Of a stretch of DNA of 64,000 nucleotides, positions 7,653 through 14,769 are shown piece by piece (position 1 is the first letter of the stretch; each line of letters starts with the position of its first letter). The position numbers were made by a program, and so were the translations under genes. This DNA is from Streptomyces plumbidurans (lineage in GTDB: Bacteria > Actinomycetota > Actinomycetes > Streptomycetales > Streptomycetaceae), in NCBI RefSeq assembly GCF_019857225.1, contig NZ_JAFJSY010000025.1, positions 62,001 through 126,000 of the forward strand. The letters run 5' to 3'. The notes beneath the pieces were generated by a model that was not told the origin of the DNA, ran no database searches, and saw only the letters and a list, made by a program, of their open reading frames with translations.

Positions 7653-8671
7653 AGACCACCCGCCCGGCGTCAAAGCCGTCCGCAGCCGCCGTGAACCGGG
7701 CCGGTGCGGAAGCCAAGGCAGGTGAGGAGCTGTCCACTTTCGCGGCTCCCGAGACCCTGCCTGCGCCGGGCGGGCCCCAGACCACCCGTTCCGCGTCAAC
7801 GTCACCCGCCCCCGGGTCATGCACGGCCGGACAGGGAGCGAAGGGAGACGAGGGGCCTGTTCTCCGTACAGAGGCCCCGCAGACCCTCCCTGCGCGGAAC
7901 GGGTCCCAGACCGCCGACCCGGCGTCAACGTCATCCGCGTCAGCGGACAGGACGCGCGCGGAAGCGAAGGCGAAGGAGGAGCAATGCGCTCGCGCTGCTT
8001 GTGCTCCAGAGATCTCGCCTGCGCCGGGTCGGCCCCAGACCGCTCGCCCGGAGTCAAAGTCACCCGCTGAGGTCCCGAGCACCCCCACAGCGGGAGCCAA
8101 GGCCGACGAGGAGCCGACCCCCCTGACGGCGGCTCCGCAGACGCGGCCTGCTCCGGGCGAGCACCACCCCAAGATTCCAGTCCTCACGCTGACTGTGCAC
8201 GGCACGCCCGGCCCGCAAGGCTCCAAGACCCGCAACGCGGCCGGCGCCATGTACGAGTCGTCGGCCAAGGTCAAGCCCTGGCGGGAAGCAGTCAAGTCAG
8301 CAGCCCTGGACGCCATCGGGCACGACGCGCACGCATACGACATCGGCTGGAAACCGCTCGACGAGCCAGTGCACCTCGAGGTCGTGTTCACGCTGCGCCG
8401 CCCGAAGCACCACTACGGCACCGGCCGCAACACGGGCGTGCTGAAGGCCTCCGCGCCCACGCACCCGACCGGCAAGCCCGACCTGGACAAGCTGCTGCGC
8501 TCGACCCAGGACGCCTTGAAGGACGCGGGCGTGCTGCGCGACGACAGCGTCGTCACCGCCACGACCGCGACGAAGACCTTCGTCTTCACGGGCTCTGACG
8601 CCCTCTCGCACCCCGGCGCCGTCATCCGGGTCTGGCGCCTGAACAACCCCAGCAAGGAGTCCGAGTCGTGA
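7649..8671 (+). CDS. RusA-family Holliday junction resolvase with tandem-repeat N-terminal extension
   Basis: A 340-residue protein, more than twice the usual RusA length of about 120-140. The C-terminal 165 residues are RusA-like: HGTPGPQGSKTRN near the domain start, HLEVVFTLRRPKHHYG, then the metal-binding PTGKPDLDKLLRSTQDALKDAGVLRDDSVV with conserved Asp residues, which cut Holliday junctions. The first 175 residues are low-complexity Ala/Pro/Thr/Ser/Lys sequence built from 43-residue repeats with the core APQTLPAPG-x-PQT (separate entry). The catalytic aspartates are kept, so the enzyme is probably active in recombination or debranching before packaging. It is coupled to the HNH gene by a 4-base overlap. 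Confidence 0.85.
   Translation: MKTTRPASKPSAAAVNRAGAEAKAGEELSTFAAPETLPAPGGPQTTRSASTSPAPGSCTAGQGAKGDEGPVLRTEAPQTLPARNGSQTADPASTSSASADRTRAEAKAKEEQCARAACAPEISPAPGRPQTARPESKSPAEVPSTPTAGAKADEEPTPLTAAPQTRPAPGEHHPKIPVLTLTVHGTPGPQGSKTRNAAGAMYESSAKVKPWREAVKSAALDAIGHDAHAYDIGWKPLDEPVHLEVVFTLRRPKHHYGTGRNTGVLKASAPTHPTGKPDLDKLLRSTQDALKDAGVLRDDSVVTATTATKTFVFTGSDALSHPGAVIRVWRLNNPSKESES
7745..8165 (+). repeat. 129-bp tandem repeats inside the RusA-like gene
   Basis: Four copies of a core encoding AP-x-(T/I)-x-PA-x-x-x-x-(P/S)-QT start at 7745, 7874, 8003 and 8132. The spacing is exactly 129 bases (43 codons) each time. A lysine-rich GAKA(K/D)EE-type element also recurs between the cores. The copies have diverged, which argues against an assembly artefact. 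The last copy runs directly into the catalytic domain. Confidence 0.8.
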
Positions 8672-9114
8672 CGGCTGTCCAGCTTCCGCAACGGTTCCTG
8701 GCGAAGACCAAGCCGGAGGACCGGGGCTACACGTCGCCCTGCCTCATCTGGAGCGGCTATCTGATGCCGAACGGATACGGCCAGTTCCGATGGGCCGGAC
8801 GTACTCAGCTCGCACACCGCGTGGCGTACGAGATCCAGATCGGCCCCATTCCGGACGGCTTTTCGCTGGACCACCTCTGCCGCAATCGGGCCTGCGTGAA
8901 TGTCGAGCACCTGGAAGGGGTCACGCAGCGGGAGAACTTGCTGCGCGGCGAGACCGTCACGGCCGCGCACGCCGCCGCCACGCACTGCCCGCAGGGCCAC
9001 GAATACACGCCAGAGAACACCACCGTGAGCGGCGGCATTCGCTACTGCCGGTCGTGCAACCAACAACGCATGCGTATCCGCAACGAGCGCAATCGAAAGG
9101 CCCGTTCCTCATGA
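8668..9114 (+). CDS. HNH endonuclease
   Basis: A 148-residue HNH nuclease of the phage homing/accessory type. The fold is visible as AHRVAYEIQIGPIPDGFSLDHLCRNRACVNVEHLEGVTQREN, where DHLC, the following N and the EHLE segment give the beta-beta-alpha metal site. A C-terminal zinc-ribbon-like part (CPQGHEYT ... YCRSCNQQRMRIRNER) follows, typical of this subfamily. It sits next to the RusA-like resolvase rather than near terminase, so it may be an independent homing-type gene or a recombination partner. Confidence 0.88.
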   Translation: MTAVQLPQRFLAKTKPEDRGYTSPCLIWSGYLMPNGYGQFRWAGRTQLAHRVAYEIQIGPIPDGFSLDHLCRNRACVNVEHLEGVTQRENLLRGETVTAAHAAATHCPQGHEYTPENTTVSGGIRYCRSCNQQRMRIRNERNRKARSS

Positions 9115-9632
9115 CGCAGATGAAATTTGACGCCAAGGTGTCGGCGAGCGCCCAGGAGGCCCTCGAGCCGCACGTTCGCCCCGTGTACGCCACGCCCGCC
9201 GCCCGGCGCCTTTTCATCGGCGAGTTCGCCGCGATCGAGCGCACCGAGCCCGCACCCGGCTCGGAGAAGGAAGCTTCCGTCAAGGTCCGCATCGTCGCCC
9301 TGGAGCTGCCGAACGAGGCCCAGGAAGGCATCGTCCGGGAGTCGCTCAGGTTCCTGCACCTGCAGCGCACCGCCCGCGGAACTCTCGACGACGACGGGCA
9401 GCTGGAGCTCGACGAGTCCACGCTCCGCCTCACCGGCGGCCGGCTCGCCTACCTCGAGACCGCGCGCCTGCGGGCCGCGCTGCACCACTGGGCGAACTAC
9501 TCGCGGCGCGTGCTGCACACGCCCAACCTCACCGTCACCGAAGCCATGCACGAGCTGAAGACGGTCGCCGACGGCCTGGCCGCGAGCCTCAACGCCGCCC
9601 GCGACGACGCCAGCGACAGCAACGACGACTGA
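9111..9632 (+). CDS. hypothetical early protein
   Basis: A 173-residue protein with a regular alpha/beta look (VKVRIVALELPNEAQEGIVRESLRFLHLQRTARGTL) and a long C-terminal helix that ends in an acidic tail. It may be a structural adaptor or a recombination accessory protein, but no motif supports a specific role. It starts by ATGA overlap with the HNH gene. The 42 bases to the next gene contain a strong ribosome site for that gene. Confidence 0.65.
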   Translation: MTQMKFDAKVSASAQEALEPHVRPVYATPAARRLFIGEFAAIERTEPAPGSEKEASVKVRIVALELPNEAQEGIVRESLRFLHLQRTARGTLDDDGQLELDESTLRLTGGRLAYLETARLRAALHHWANYSRRVLHTPNLTVTEAMHELKTVADGLAASLNAARDDASDSNDD

Positions 9633-9674
9633 CCCGACCCGCCCGCCCCGCCAAGCCCTGAAGGGAGGTGACCC

Positions 9675-10823
9675 ATGCCTCAGCGAGTCCGTGTACCGCT
9701 GCGCGTCATCGTCGGCTACTACGCCGACGCCGCCCTGCCCGTGTACGTCAAGATCGCCGCCCTGGAGCGGCGCGAGACCGGCTGTGAGGCCGGGGTCTCC
9801 TACCTCGGGGGCCTGCTGGGGCTGTCCCGGTCGAGTGTCGAGCGGGCGCTGACCCAGCTGATGCGGCCGGCCCCGGACGACGACATCGCCGAGGTCACCA
9901 GCTACCGGCGCACGCTGCCCGGCGGCACCGGCACGACGGCCGTACGGCGCGTGCGGGTCGCCTCCCGGGCGGAGCATGCAGCCTGGGTGCCGTCCCGTGC
10001 TGCGGAGGCGCTCAGCCCCCGGCAGCTGCGCGTGTACGCGGCCCTGGCCTACGCGACGGCGACTGGGCATCACCTCACGCTCGCCGACCTCGGGCAGGTG
10101 CTGCGTCACCGGTCCGGGAAGAAGGCCGGCCAGGCGCTCGATGTGCGGTCGGTGCGGCGCATCCTGCGCGGCCTGGAAGACCTCGGCTGGATCGCCGTGG
10201 ACCGGCGTGCCGGATACCGCGGCCGCCACGTCTACACCGTGTTCGAGGAACCCACGCAGCCCTCGCTGACTGGGGATCTTGATGAGGGATCGGGTGGGGA
10301 TCTTGACGGGGGATCCCTCGCGTCTAAGGAACACCACCTGACTGACTCACCGGAGGAACCGCCGGCCGGTGGTTCCATCCGCCGCAGGCGAGCTCAGGCT
10401 GTAGCGCGAGGCCCTGTGGAAAACCCTCCGCTTCCCGCCGCGTACCGGCGCCCGTACGCGGGGCCGCAGCTGAGTCTCGCTCCGCGGATCTGGCGAGTCC
10501 TCGAACCTGTCAAGCCGCTGATGGCCGGGCTGTCGCCGTACGTGGTGCGGCAGGCGGCGCGGGAGATCGGCCGCCAGCTGGACGCGGGCATCGACGGTGA
10601 AGTCCTGCGGGCGCGACTGGAGTTCCGTTTCGCGTCCACCCAGGAGATCCGCGACCCGGGCCGCTGGCTGCTGGGGGCCGCCCTGCGCATCCCCGAGCCC
10701 CGCCGCTCCCGGTGCGGCCTCGTCGACTGCGAGGACGGCGTCATGCGGTTCACCGGCGCCCCGTGCAAGGCGTGCGCCGACACCCCGTACCGGCCTCCCG
10801 AACCCCTGCGGAGGCCGACATGA
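9675..10823 (+). CDS. double winged-helix DNA-binding protein, candidate replication initiator
   Basis: A 382-residue protein with an AGGGAGG site before the ATG. Two winged-helix segments are visible. One is at about residues 35-65 (GVSYLGGLLGLSRSSVERALTQLM). A second is at about 125-180 (LTLADLGQVLRHRSGKK ... VRRILRGLEDLGWIAVD). A linker leads to a C-terminal helical domain (APRIWRVLEPVKPLMAGLSPYVVRQAAREIGRQ) and a four-cysteine ribbon (CGLVDCEDGVMRF ... CKACADTP). This architecture is common in Streptomyces mobile elements, and phage O-type initiators are similar in outline. With no polymerase or helicase nearby, it is the best candidate for an initiator that recruits host replication. Confidence 0.65.
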   Translation: MPQRVRVPLRVIVGYYADAALPVYVKIAALERRETGCEAGVSYLGGLLGLSRSSVERALTQLMRPAPDDDIAEVTSYRRTLPGGTGTTAVRRVRVASRAEHAAWVPSRAAEALSPRQLRVYAALAYATATGHHLTLADLGQVLRHRSGKKAGQALDVRSVRRILRGLEDLGWIAVDRRAGYRGRHVYTVFEEPTQPSLTGDLDEGSGGDLDGGSLASKEHHLTDSPEEPPAGGSIRRRRAQAVARGPVENPPLPAAYRRPYAGPQLSLAPRIWRVLEPVKPLMAGLSPYVVRQAAREIGRQLDAGIDGEVLRARLEFRFASTQEIRDPGRWLLGAALRIPEPRRSRCGLVDCEDGVMRFTGAPCKACADTPYRPPEPLRRPT

Positions 10824-11143
10824 CCGACCTCCCGCGGCCCGCGACGCACCAGCTGCTCCAGCTCGCCGCAGCCTGCCGACCGGACTGGTCCATCGACCAG
10901 CTCCGCGAAGCCGTCGCCCAGGTCCGCTGCCACGACGACATGTCGTTCGGCCGCCTCCTGGTCGCCGTCGCCCAGCTGATCGCCGACCCGGTCGCCGAAC
11001 CCCCAGACCTGCTCGCCGCACCACCCGAGCTGTGGCGCCGCCGGCGCCGCCCGCCCGGACCAGAGATCGCCCAACGCGGGGCCGCCGCCGCACGCGCGGC
11101 CCTGCACCGACCCGACACCACCGACTGCACTGAAGGGACGTGA
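10820..11143 (+). CDS. hypothetical protein, helical
   Basis: A 107-residue, largely helical protein (HQLLQLAAACRPDWSIDQLREAVAQ) followed by a basic Arg/Pro stretch. It starts within the stop of the winged-helix gene and overlaps the next start (TGATG). The coupling suggests it works with the upstream winged-helix protein, perhaps as a loader-type partner, but nothing in the sequence proves that. Confidence 0.6.
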   Translation: MTDLPRPATHQLLQLAAACRPDWSIDQLREAVAQVRCHDDMSFGRLLVAVAQLIADPVAEPPDLLAAPPELWRRRRRPPGPEIAQRGAAAARAALHRPDTTDCTEGT

Positions 11144-11565
11144 TGGCGATGACCGCAACGATGCACATCAGCCGTCGCACCACCCGACCGCAGCTGCTGA
11201 GCTGCCTTCGATCCCGCTGGGGAGCCTTCCGGCTGCGGCACTTCCGCCGCGCCCAGACCGTCTACTTCGGCCGTCTGCACGACGCCCTGCCCCTCACCGA
11301 CCCCGACCGTCACTTCCTGGACGCCCCGGCCCTCGAGGACGCCTTCGCCCGGCTGGCCGCCGAGCACGCCGACCGGGTCACCCCGGCCGACGGCGGCGCC
11401 CAGGCCCGCGACAACGACCGCGAGGTCCTGCTGCTCGCCACCTGCGACGCCTGGTACCGCGACATCCACGGGCCCGAACACCGCTGGAGCCCGCGCACCA
11501 TCGCCAACTACGAGCGCCTCCAGTCCGGCATCCGCGGCTGCTTCCACCCCGGCGGCGACGCATGA
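11143..11565 (+). CDS. hypothetical early protein
   Basis: A 140-residue basic protein with an Arg/His-rich N-terminus (RRTTRPQLLSCLRSRWGAFRLRHFRRAQ) and a helical acidic middle. The C-terminal segment TIANYERLQSGIRGCFH is reminiscent of small actinophage proteins of unknown role. The ATG at 11143 is used rather than the GTG three bases upstream, because the ATG overlaps the previous stop. No domain is recognised. Confidence 0.6.
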   Translation: MAMTATMHISRRTTRPQLLSCLRSRWGAFRLRHFRRAQTVYFGRLHDALPLTDPDRHFLDAPALEDAFARLAAEHADRVTPADGGAQARDNDREVLLLATCDAWYRDIHGPEHRWSPRTIANYERLQSGIRGCFHPGGDA

Positions 11566-11897
11566 GCCCCCAGCCGGCCGTGCACCGGGCGGCAGGCGAG
11601 ACCGTGTCCGCGCTGCGGCAGCAGCTGTACACGCTCGTCGGCCGCGCCGTGAAGGAAGTCCGTCTCACCCGGGTCAACTGGCCCATCGGCAAACGGTGGG
11701 TGGCCACCGTCTTCGGCGTCACCGGCCAGGAAGTGCCGCTGTATGACCGCGGCCTGCACTACCAGGCGGCCATGATCCTCAAGGATGCGTTCCCGCAGGC
11801 CAATTGGGCCGTCGCCCAGGACTACGACGTCAAGACCGGTGTCCTGCGCGAGCACGTCGTACGGATGCCCGCCTGCCTGCGGGAGGACGTCGACTGA
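11562..11897 (+). CDS. hypothetical early protein
   Basis: A 111-residue alpha/beta protein (VKEVRLTRVNWPIGKRWVATVFGVTGQEVPLYDRG) with no signal peptide or metal-binding motif. It overlaps both neighbours by 1-4 bases. It resembles the many small conserved proteins of Streptomyces phage early operons. No function can be given. Confidence 0.6.
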   Translation: MSPQPAVHRAAGETVSALRQQLYTLVGRAVKEVRLTRVNWPIGKRWVATVFGVTGQEVPLYDRGLHYQAAMILKDAFPQANWAVAQDYDVKTGVLREHVVRMPACLREDVD

Positions 11898-12298
11898 TGC
11901 GCACCTACGACGAGGCCTTCGCGGCCGCCCGCGACGAATCGACCTTCTCCAACAGCAGCCAGTGGGAGGTCTGGGCGGCGAAGAACTGCGACCGCTGCTT
12001 CCACGACAGGCCCACCCGGCAGGGTGACGACGCCAACGGCTGCCCGCTGATCCTCGTCGCCCTCATGAGCAAGCGGCCCGCCGAGTGGCTGACCGAGACG
12101 CAGGAGCAGGAGGTCTACGCCGACTACACCTGCACCGAGTTCCGGCCCGAGGACGACCCCGACCCCAAGCCGCGGCCCATCCCGACGCCGCCCGGGCAAG
12201 GCGAACTGCTGCCTCGCGAGCCCTTCGAAGGCCACCGCATGCTCAGCCTGTTCGACCCCGCCGACACCACCGCCGGCGTGGGAGGTGAGCGGCTGTGA
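11897..12298 (+). CDS. hypothetical cysteine-containing early protein
   Basis: A 133-residue protein. The N-terminal half holds CDRCFHDRPTRQGDDANGCPL and, further on, YTCTEF: four cysteines and a histidine that could form a metal or Fe-S site. The rest is acidic and proline-rich (RPEDDPDPKPRPIPTPP). The start overlaps the previous stop (TGATG). No named family is recognised. The cysteine pattern recurs in other small actinophage proteins. Confidence 0.62.
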   Translation: MRTYDEAFAAARDESTFSNSSQWEVWAAKNCDRCFHDRPTRQGDDANGCPLILVALMSKRPAEWLTETQEQEVYADYTCTEFRPEDDPDPKPRPIPTPPGQGELLPREPFEGHRMLSLFDPADTTAGVGGERL

Positions 12299-12648
12299 GC
12301 GGGCGCGTGAAGCGAGGCCGCTCCGACCACCAGCACGCCGCGCAGCAGGCCCAGGAGATGCCCGGCCTGTGGGTGATGGCCGGCACCTATCCCAGCAGCG
12401 TCACCGCGAAAAACATGGCCAACCAGGTCCGCAGCGGTGACCGGCTGCCCGCCTACCGGCCGCGCGGCGCGTTCCAGGCCCGCACCGAACTCACCCAGGA
12501 AGGCGCCGACCTGTGGGTCCGCTACGTCGCCGAGGCCGGCGAGCAGACCGACTTCCAGAAGTCCATCGCCTCCGGCCTCACCGAGGACCTCGACGCCTTC
12601 ACGCGCCGCCTCGACGAGGCCATGGCAACCACCCGGAGGACCAGATGA
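12295..12648 (+). CDS. hypothetical early protein
   Basis: A 117-residue basic protein starting at a GTG inside the previous gene. It has a basic N-terminal arm and the segment VMAGTYPSSVTAKNMANQVRSGDRLPAYRPRGAF, in which SVTAKNMANQVRSG looks like a short helix-turn-helix or DNA-contact element. An acidic C-terminal helix follows. The pattern is typical of actinophage conserved proteins. Function is unknown. Confidence 0.6.
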   Translation: MSGRVKRGRSDHQHAAQQAQEMPGLWVMAGTYPSSVTAKNMANQVRSGDRLPAYRPRGAFQARTELTQEGADLWVRYVAEAGEQTDFQKSIASGLTEDLDAFTRRLDEAMATTRRTR

Positions 12649-12884
12649 CCACGCCCAGCTTCCTGCGCCGCTGGCGTACCCGGCTCAGCGACGCCCAGGC
12701 CAACCGGCTCCGCACGCAACTGGCCGAAGAACGGGACCGCAACAGGAGCCTCGAGCAGCGTGTCGCCGACCTCCAGGACGCCAACCTCGGCGCCTACCAC
12801 GAACTGTCCATCGCGAACGGCAACGCCTGCCTGAAGGCGAACTGCACGCTGTGCAAGGCCGCCGAGAAGGCGAGAACAGCATGA
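12645..12884 (+). CDS. small coiled-coil protein with C-terminal cysteines
   Basis: A 79-residue protein: a basic N-terminus (FLRRWRTRLSDAQANRLRTQ), a heptad-rich helix (LAEERDRNRSLEQRVADLQD) and a C-terminal ACLKANCTLCKAAEK segment with three cysteines. It could dimerise and bind a metal. It overlaps both neighbours by 4 bases. I do not recognise it. Confidence 0.6.
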   Translation: MTTPSFLRRWRTRLSDAQANRLRTQLAEERDRNRSLEQRVADLQDANLGAYHELSIANGNACLKANCTLCKAAEKARTA

Positions 12885-13330
12885 TCGGCTACATCCTCCT
12901 GTCCCTCGGCACGGCAGGCACCGCGACCGTCCTCTACCAGGTGGCCCCGGCCGCCCGCGGCGCACACCGCTACGTCGTACCCCGCTCCGTGCTGCGCGCC
13001 GAGGCCGCCCGCAAGGACGCCCAAGTCGACGAGCTGGCCTGCAAGCTGGTCGGCCTGTGCGCGGAACTCGACGGCGCCTACGAGGAACTGCACACCGCCC
13101 TCACCGGCAAGGAGAGCGCCGAGCAGCGCGTCAAAGAGCTCGAGCAGCAGCTGAAGGCCTTCGACGCGACCTGCGCGGAGAACACGCAGCTGCGCTCGGA
13201 CCTCGCCAACGCCCGCGCGGTGCGGCAGCTGTGGCCCGGACCGTCGCCGGCCGACGACGCGAGCTCCCTGCCCGACGAGCTCCAGCAGTTCGCCGACCAG
13301 ACCGCGACCGCCTGGCGGGCCCGCGCCTGA
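12881..13330 (+). CDS. membrane-anchored coiled-coil protein
   Basis: A 149-residue protein with an N-terminal membrane segment (MIGYILLSLGTAGTATVLYQV) and a cytoplasmic or extracellular body. The body is predicted from the heptads to be a long coiled coil (residues 40-115, ELACKLVGLCAELDGAYEEL ... VKELEQQLKAF). Its C-terminus is acidic. Proteins of this shape can anchor complexes at the membrane. No role can be assigned. It is the last gene before a strong intergenic hairpin. Confidence 0.6.
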   Translation: MIGYILLSLGTAGTATVLYQVAPAARGAHRYVVPRSVLRAEAARKDAQVDELACKLVGLCAELDGAYEELHTALTGKESAEQRVKELEQQLKAFDATCAENTQLRSDLANARAVRQLWPGPSPADDASSLPDELQQFADQTATAWRARA

Positions 13331-13338
13331 CACAGACC

Positions 13339-13381
13339 CCGTCCGCCGCCGCGGATGACCAGCGGCCCCGGCGGCGGACGG
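13339..13381 (+). terminator. strong intergenic hairpin
   Basis: CCGTCCGCCGCCG (13339-13351) is perfectly complementary to CGGCGGCGGACGG (13369-13381): a 13-bp GC stem with a 17-base loop and no T-run. It separates the coiled-coil membrane gene from the HU-like gene and may partly terminate the first early transcript or stabilise its 3' end. Confidence 0.5.
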
Positions 13382-13413
13382 CACAACCACCCCAATCCTG
13401 ACTGGAGCGCTCC

Positions 13414-13779
13414 GTGAAGAAGAAGCCCACCATCATCACCCGCCGGCTGACCACCACGAGCCTGCTCGAAGTCGTCGCCAACGACCTCGGCAGCACCCCG
13501 GCCGCCGTACGGCCGGCAGTGATGGCCACCTTCGACGCCATCGCCCGCGCCAACGCGAGCGGCCACGACGTGGCCATCACCAACTTCGTCACGTTCGTCT
13601 CACACCGCGTCAAGCGGTCCACACGCCGCAACCCCCAGACCAACGAGACGTTCATCTCGCCCGCACACCGGGTCGTGCGGCTGCGTGTCTCCGACCACCT
13701 GGCCGAAGCCGTACGCCGCGGCGACCGCAAGGTCACCATCCGCAAGGCGCCGAAGGGCACCGCGAAGGCGGCGGAGTGA
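13414..13779 (+). CDS. HU/IHF-family histone-like DNA-binding protein
   Basis: A 121-residue HU-like protein. Helix-turn segment TTTSLLEVVANDLGSTPAAVRPAVMATFDAIARANASG gives the HU dimerisation half. AITNFVTFVSHRVKRSTRRNPQTNETFISPAHRVVRLRVS gives the DNA-binding beta-arm with the RNPQT(N/G)E-type tip. It carries a basic C-terminal tail. The GTG start follows a GGAGCG site. A phage HU can package or bend DNA, or compete with host nucleoid proteins. It precedes the first WhiB-like gene. Confidence 0.88.
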   Translation: MKKKPTIITRRLTTTSLLEVVANDLGSTPAAVRPAVMATFDAIARANASGHDVAITNFVTFVSHRVKRSTRRNPQTNETFISPAHRVVRLRVSDHLAEAVRRGDRKVTIRKAPKGTAKAAE

Positions 13780-13782
13780 GCC

Positions 13783-14277
13783 ATGGCCTACACCGGCTCT
13801 GTCCCCGACACCGGGACCCACCGGCACGACTGGATGGCACACATGGCGTGCGCCGTCGAGGACCCCGACCTGTTCTTCGACAAGGCCCGCACGCATGAGG
13901 CACGCGTGGTGTGCATCGTCCGCTGCCCCGTCCGGCAGGAGTGCCTCGCCAACGTCAAGCAGCTCGAGCGCGGCACCTCACGTGAACAGCGCGACGGCAT
14001 CGTGGCCGGCCTCGCCCACAACGAGCGCTGGCGCCTCGACACCGACGTCCCCCGCTACAAGGGCGACGCCGAGGCCCTGGCCATCGACGGCACGGAGGCC
14101 TGCGGCACGCACCTTGCGCTGATGGGCCACCTGTGGCGGGGCGAGCAGGTCGACCCGACGTGCTGGAGCGCCGAAATCCGCCGGGACCGGCTCGAACGAG
14201 TCTCCGCGGCCCGCGCCCGGCAGCAGGCCGCCGCGGCATTCCACGAAGACCCCGACGACCTCAAGACCGCGTCCTGA
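13783..14277 (+). CDS. WhiB-family (Wbl) iron-sulfur regulator with unusual cysteine spacing
   Basis: A 164-residue protein whose first 90 residues are a Wbl domain: DWMAHMACAVEDPDLFF, cysteines C23, C44, C48 and C54, and a GIVAGL turn followed by ERW. Canonical Wbl proteins have C-x2-C-x5-C; here it is C44-x3-C48-x5-C54, one residue longer. The C-terminal 75 residues are an extra helical extension with two more cysteines. Wbl proteins bind a 4Fe-4S cluster and the sigma factor to steer transcription, and phage Wbls can alter host development or superinfection. The altered spacing may change cluster stability. Confidence 0.85.
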   Translation: MAYTGSVPDTGTHRHDWMAHMACAVEDPDLFFDKARTHEARVVCIVRCPVRQECLANVKQLERGTSREQRDGIVAGLAHNERWRLDTDVPRYKGDAEALAIDGTEACGTHLALMGHLWRGEQVDPTCWSAEIRRDRLERVSAARARQQAAAAFHEDPDDLKTAS

Positions 14278-14296
14278 CCCGCCCAGGGAGTCTCTG

Positions 14297-14542
14297 ATGC
14301 AATACACCGGCCTGATCGCGCTCACGATCGCCGTCATCGCCGTGCTGGCCCTCCTGGTCGGCGCCAACGACCCGTGGTTCTTCAGCCTGCTGGCCATGGC
14401 CTGCCTCCTGCAAGGCGCCCGTGAGGCCTACCAGGAACACCACGCCACGGCCGTCGCCTGCCTCGTCGGCGGAGCCTTCTTCGCCGGAGCCGCCTTCCGC
14501 GGCCTCTTCAAGGGCCGTGCCGCGCAGCAGGGCGGCACCTGA
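14297..14542 (+). CDS. small membrane protein
   Basis: An 81-residue protein with two or three hydrophobic segments (LIALTIAVIAVLALLVGA, FFSLLAMACLLQGA, ATAVACLVGGAFFAGAAF). It ends in a short basic tail. An AGGGAG site lies before the ATG. Its stop overlaps the next gene's ATG. It sits directly ahead of the sugar-dehydrogenase and glycosyltransferase genes, so it may belong to that envelope-directed cassette. That is inference from position only. Confidence 0.65.
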   Translation: MQYTGLIALTIAVIAVLALLVGANDPWFFSLLAMACLLQGAREAYQEHHATAVACLVGGAFFAGAAFRGLFKGRAAQQGGT

Positions 14543-14769
14543 TGCCCGTCACCCTCACCACCCATCAGCTGCTGCTCGTCGCCTTCTTCGGCGGACTGTT
14601 CGCCTCGGTCCTCCACCACGGCCTGGTCCTCGCCTGGAAGGCCGCGTACTGGCTCGCCGACCGGGCGCTGCACCGACACGAATCGCTGCGCACCCGCCGC
14701 AAGCACCTCCAGATCTGCCGGGCCATCGACGCGCTCGGCACCACCAACGACCCGAGGAACAACCAGTGA
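14542..14769 (+). CDS. small membrane-associated protein
   Basis: A 75-residue protein with an N-terminal hydrophobic segment (HQLLLVAFFGGLFASVLHHGLVLAW) and a basic, His/Arg-rich C-terminus that should face the cytoplasm. It is coupled by 1- and 4-base overlaps to the genes on either side, so it is co-translated with the dehydrogenase that follows. Function unknown. Confidence 0.62.
   Translation: MPVTLTTHQLLLVAFFGGLFASVLHHGLVLAWKAAYWLADRALHRHESLRTRRKHLQICRAIDALGTTNDPRNNQ

Noticed and set aside
8297..8611. Separate leftward gene inside the RusA gene
   Set aside because: It is antisense to the catalytic domain and has no ribosome site or recognised motif.
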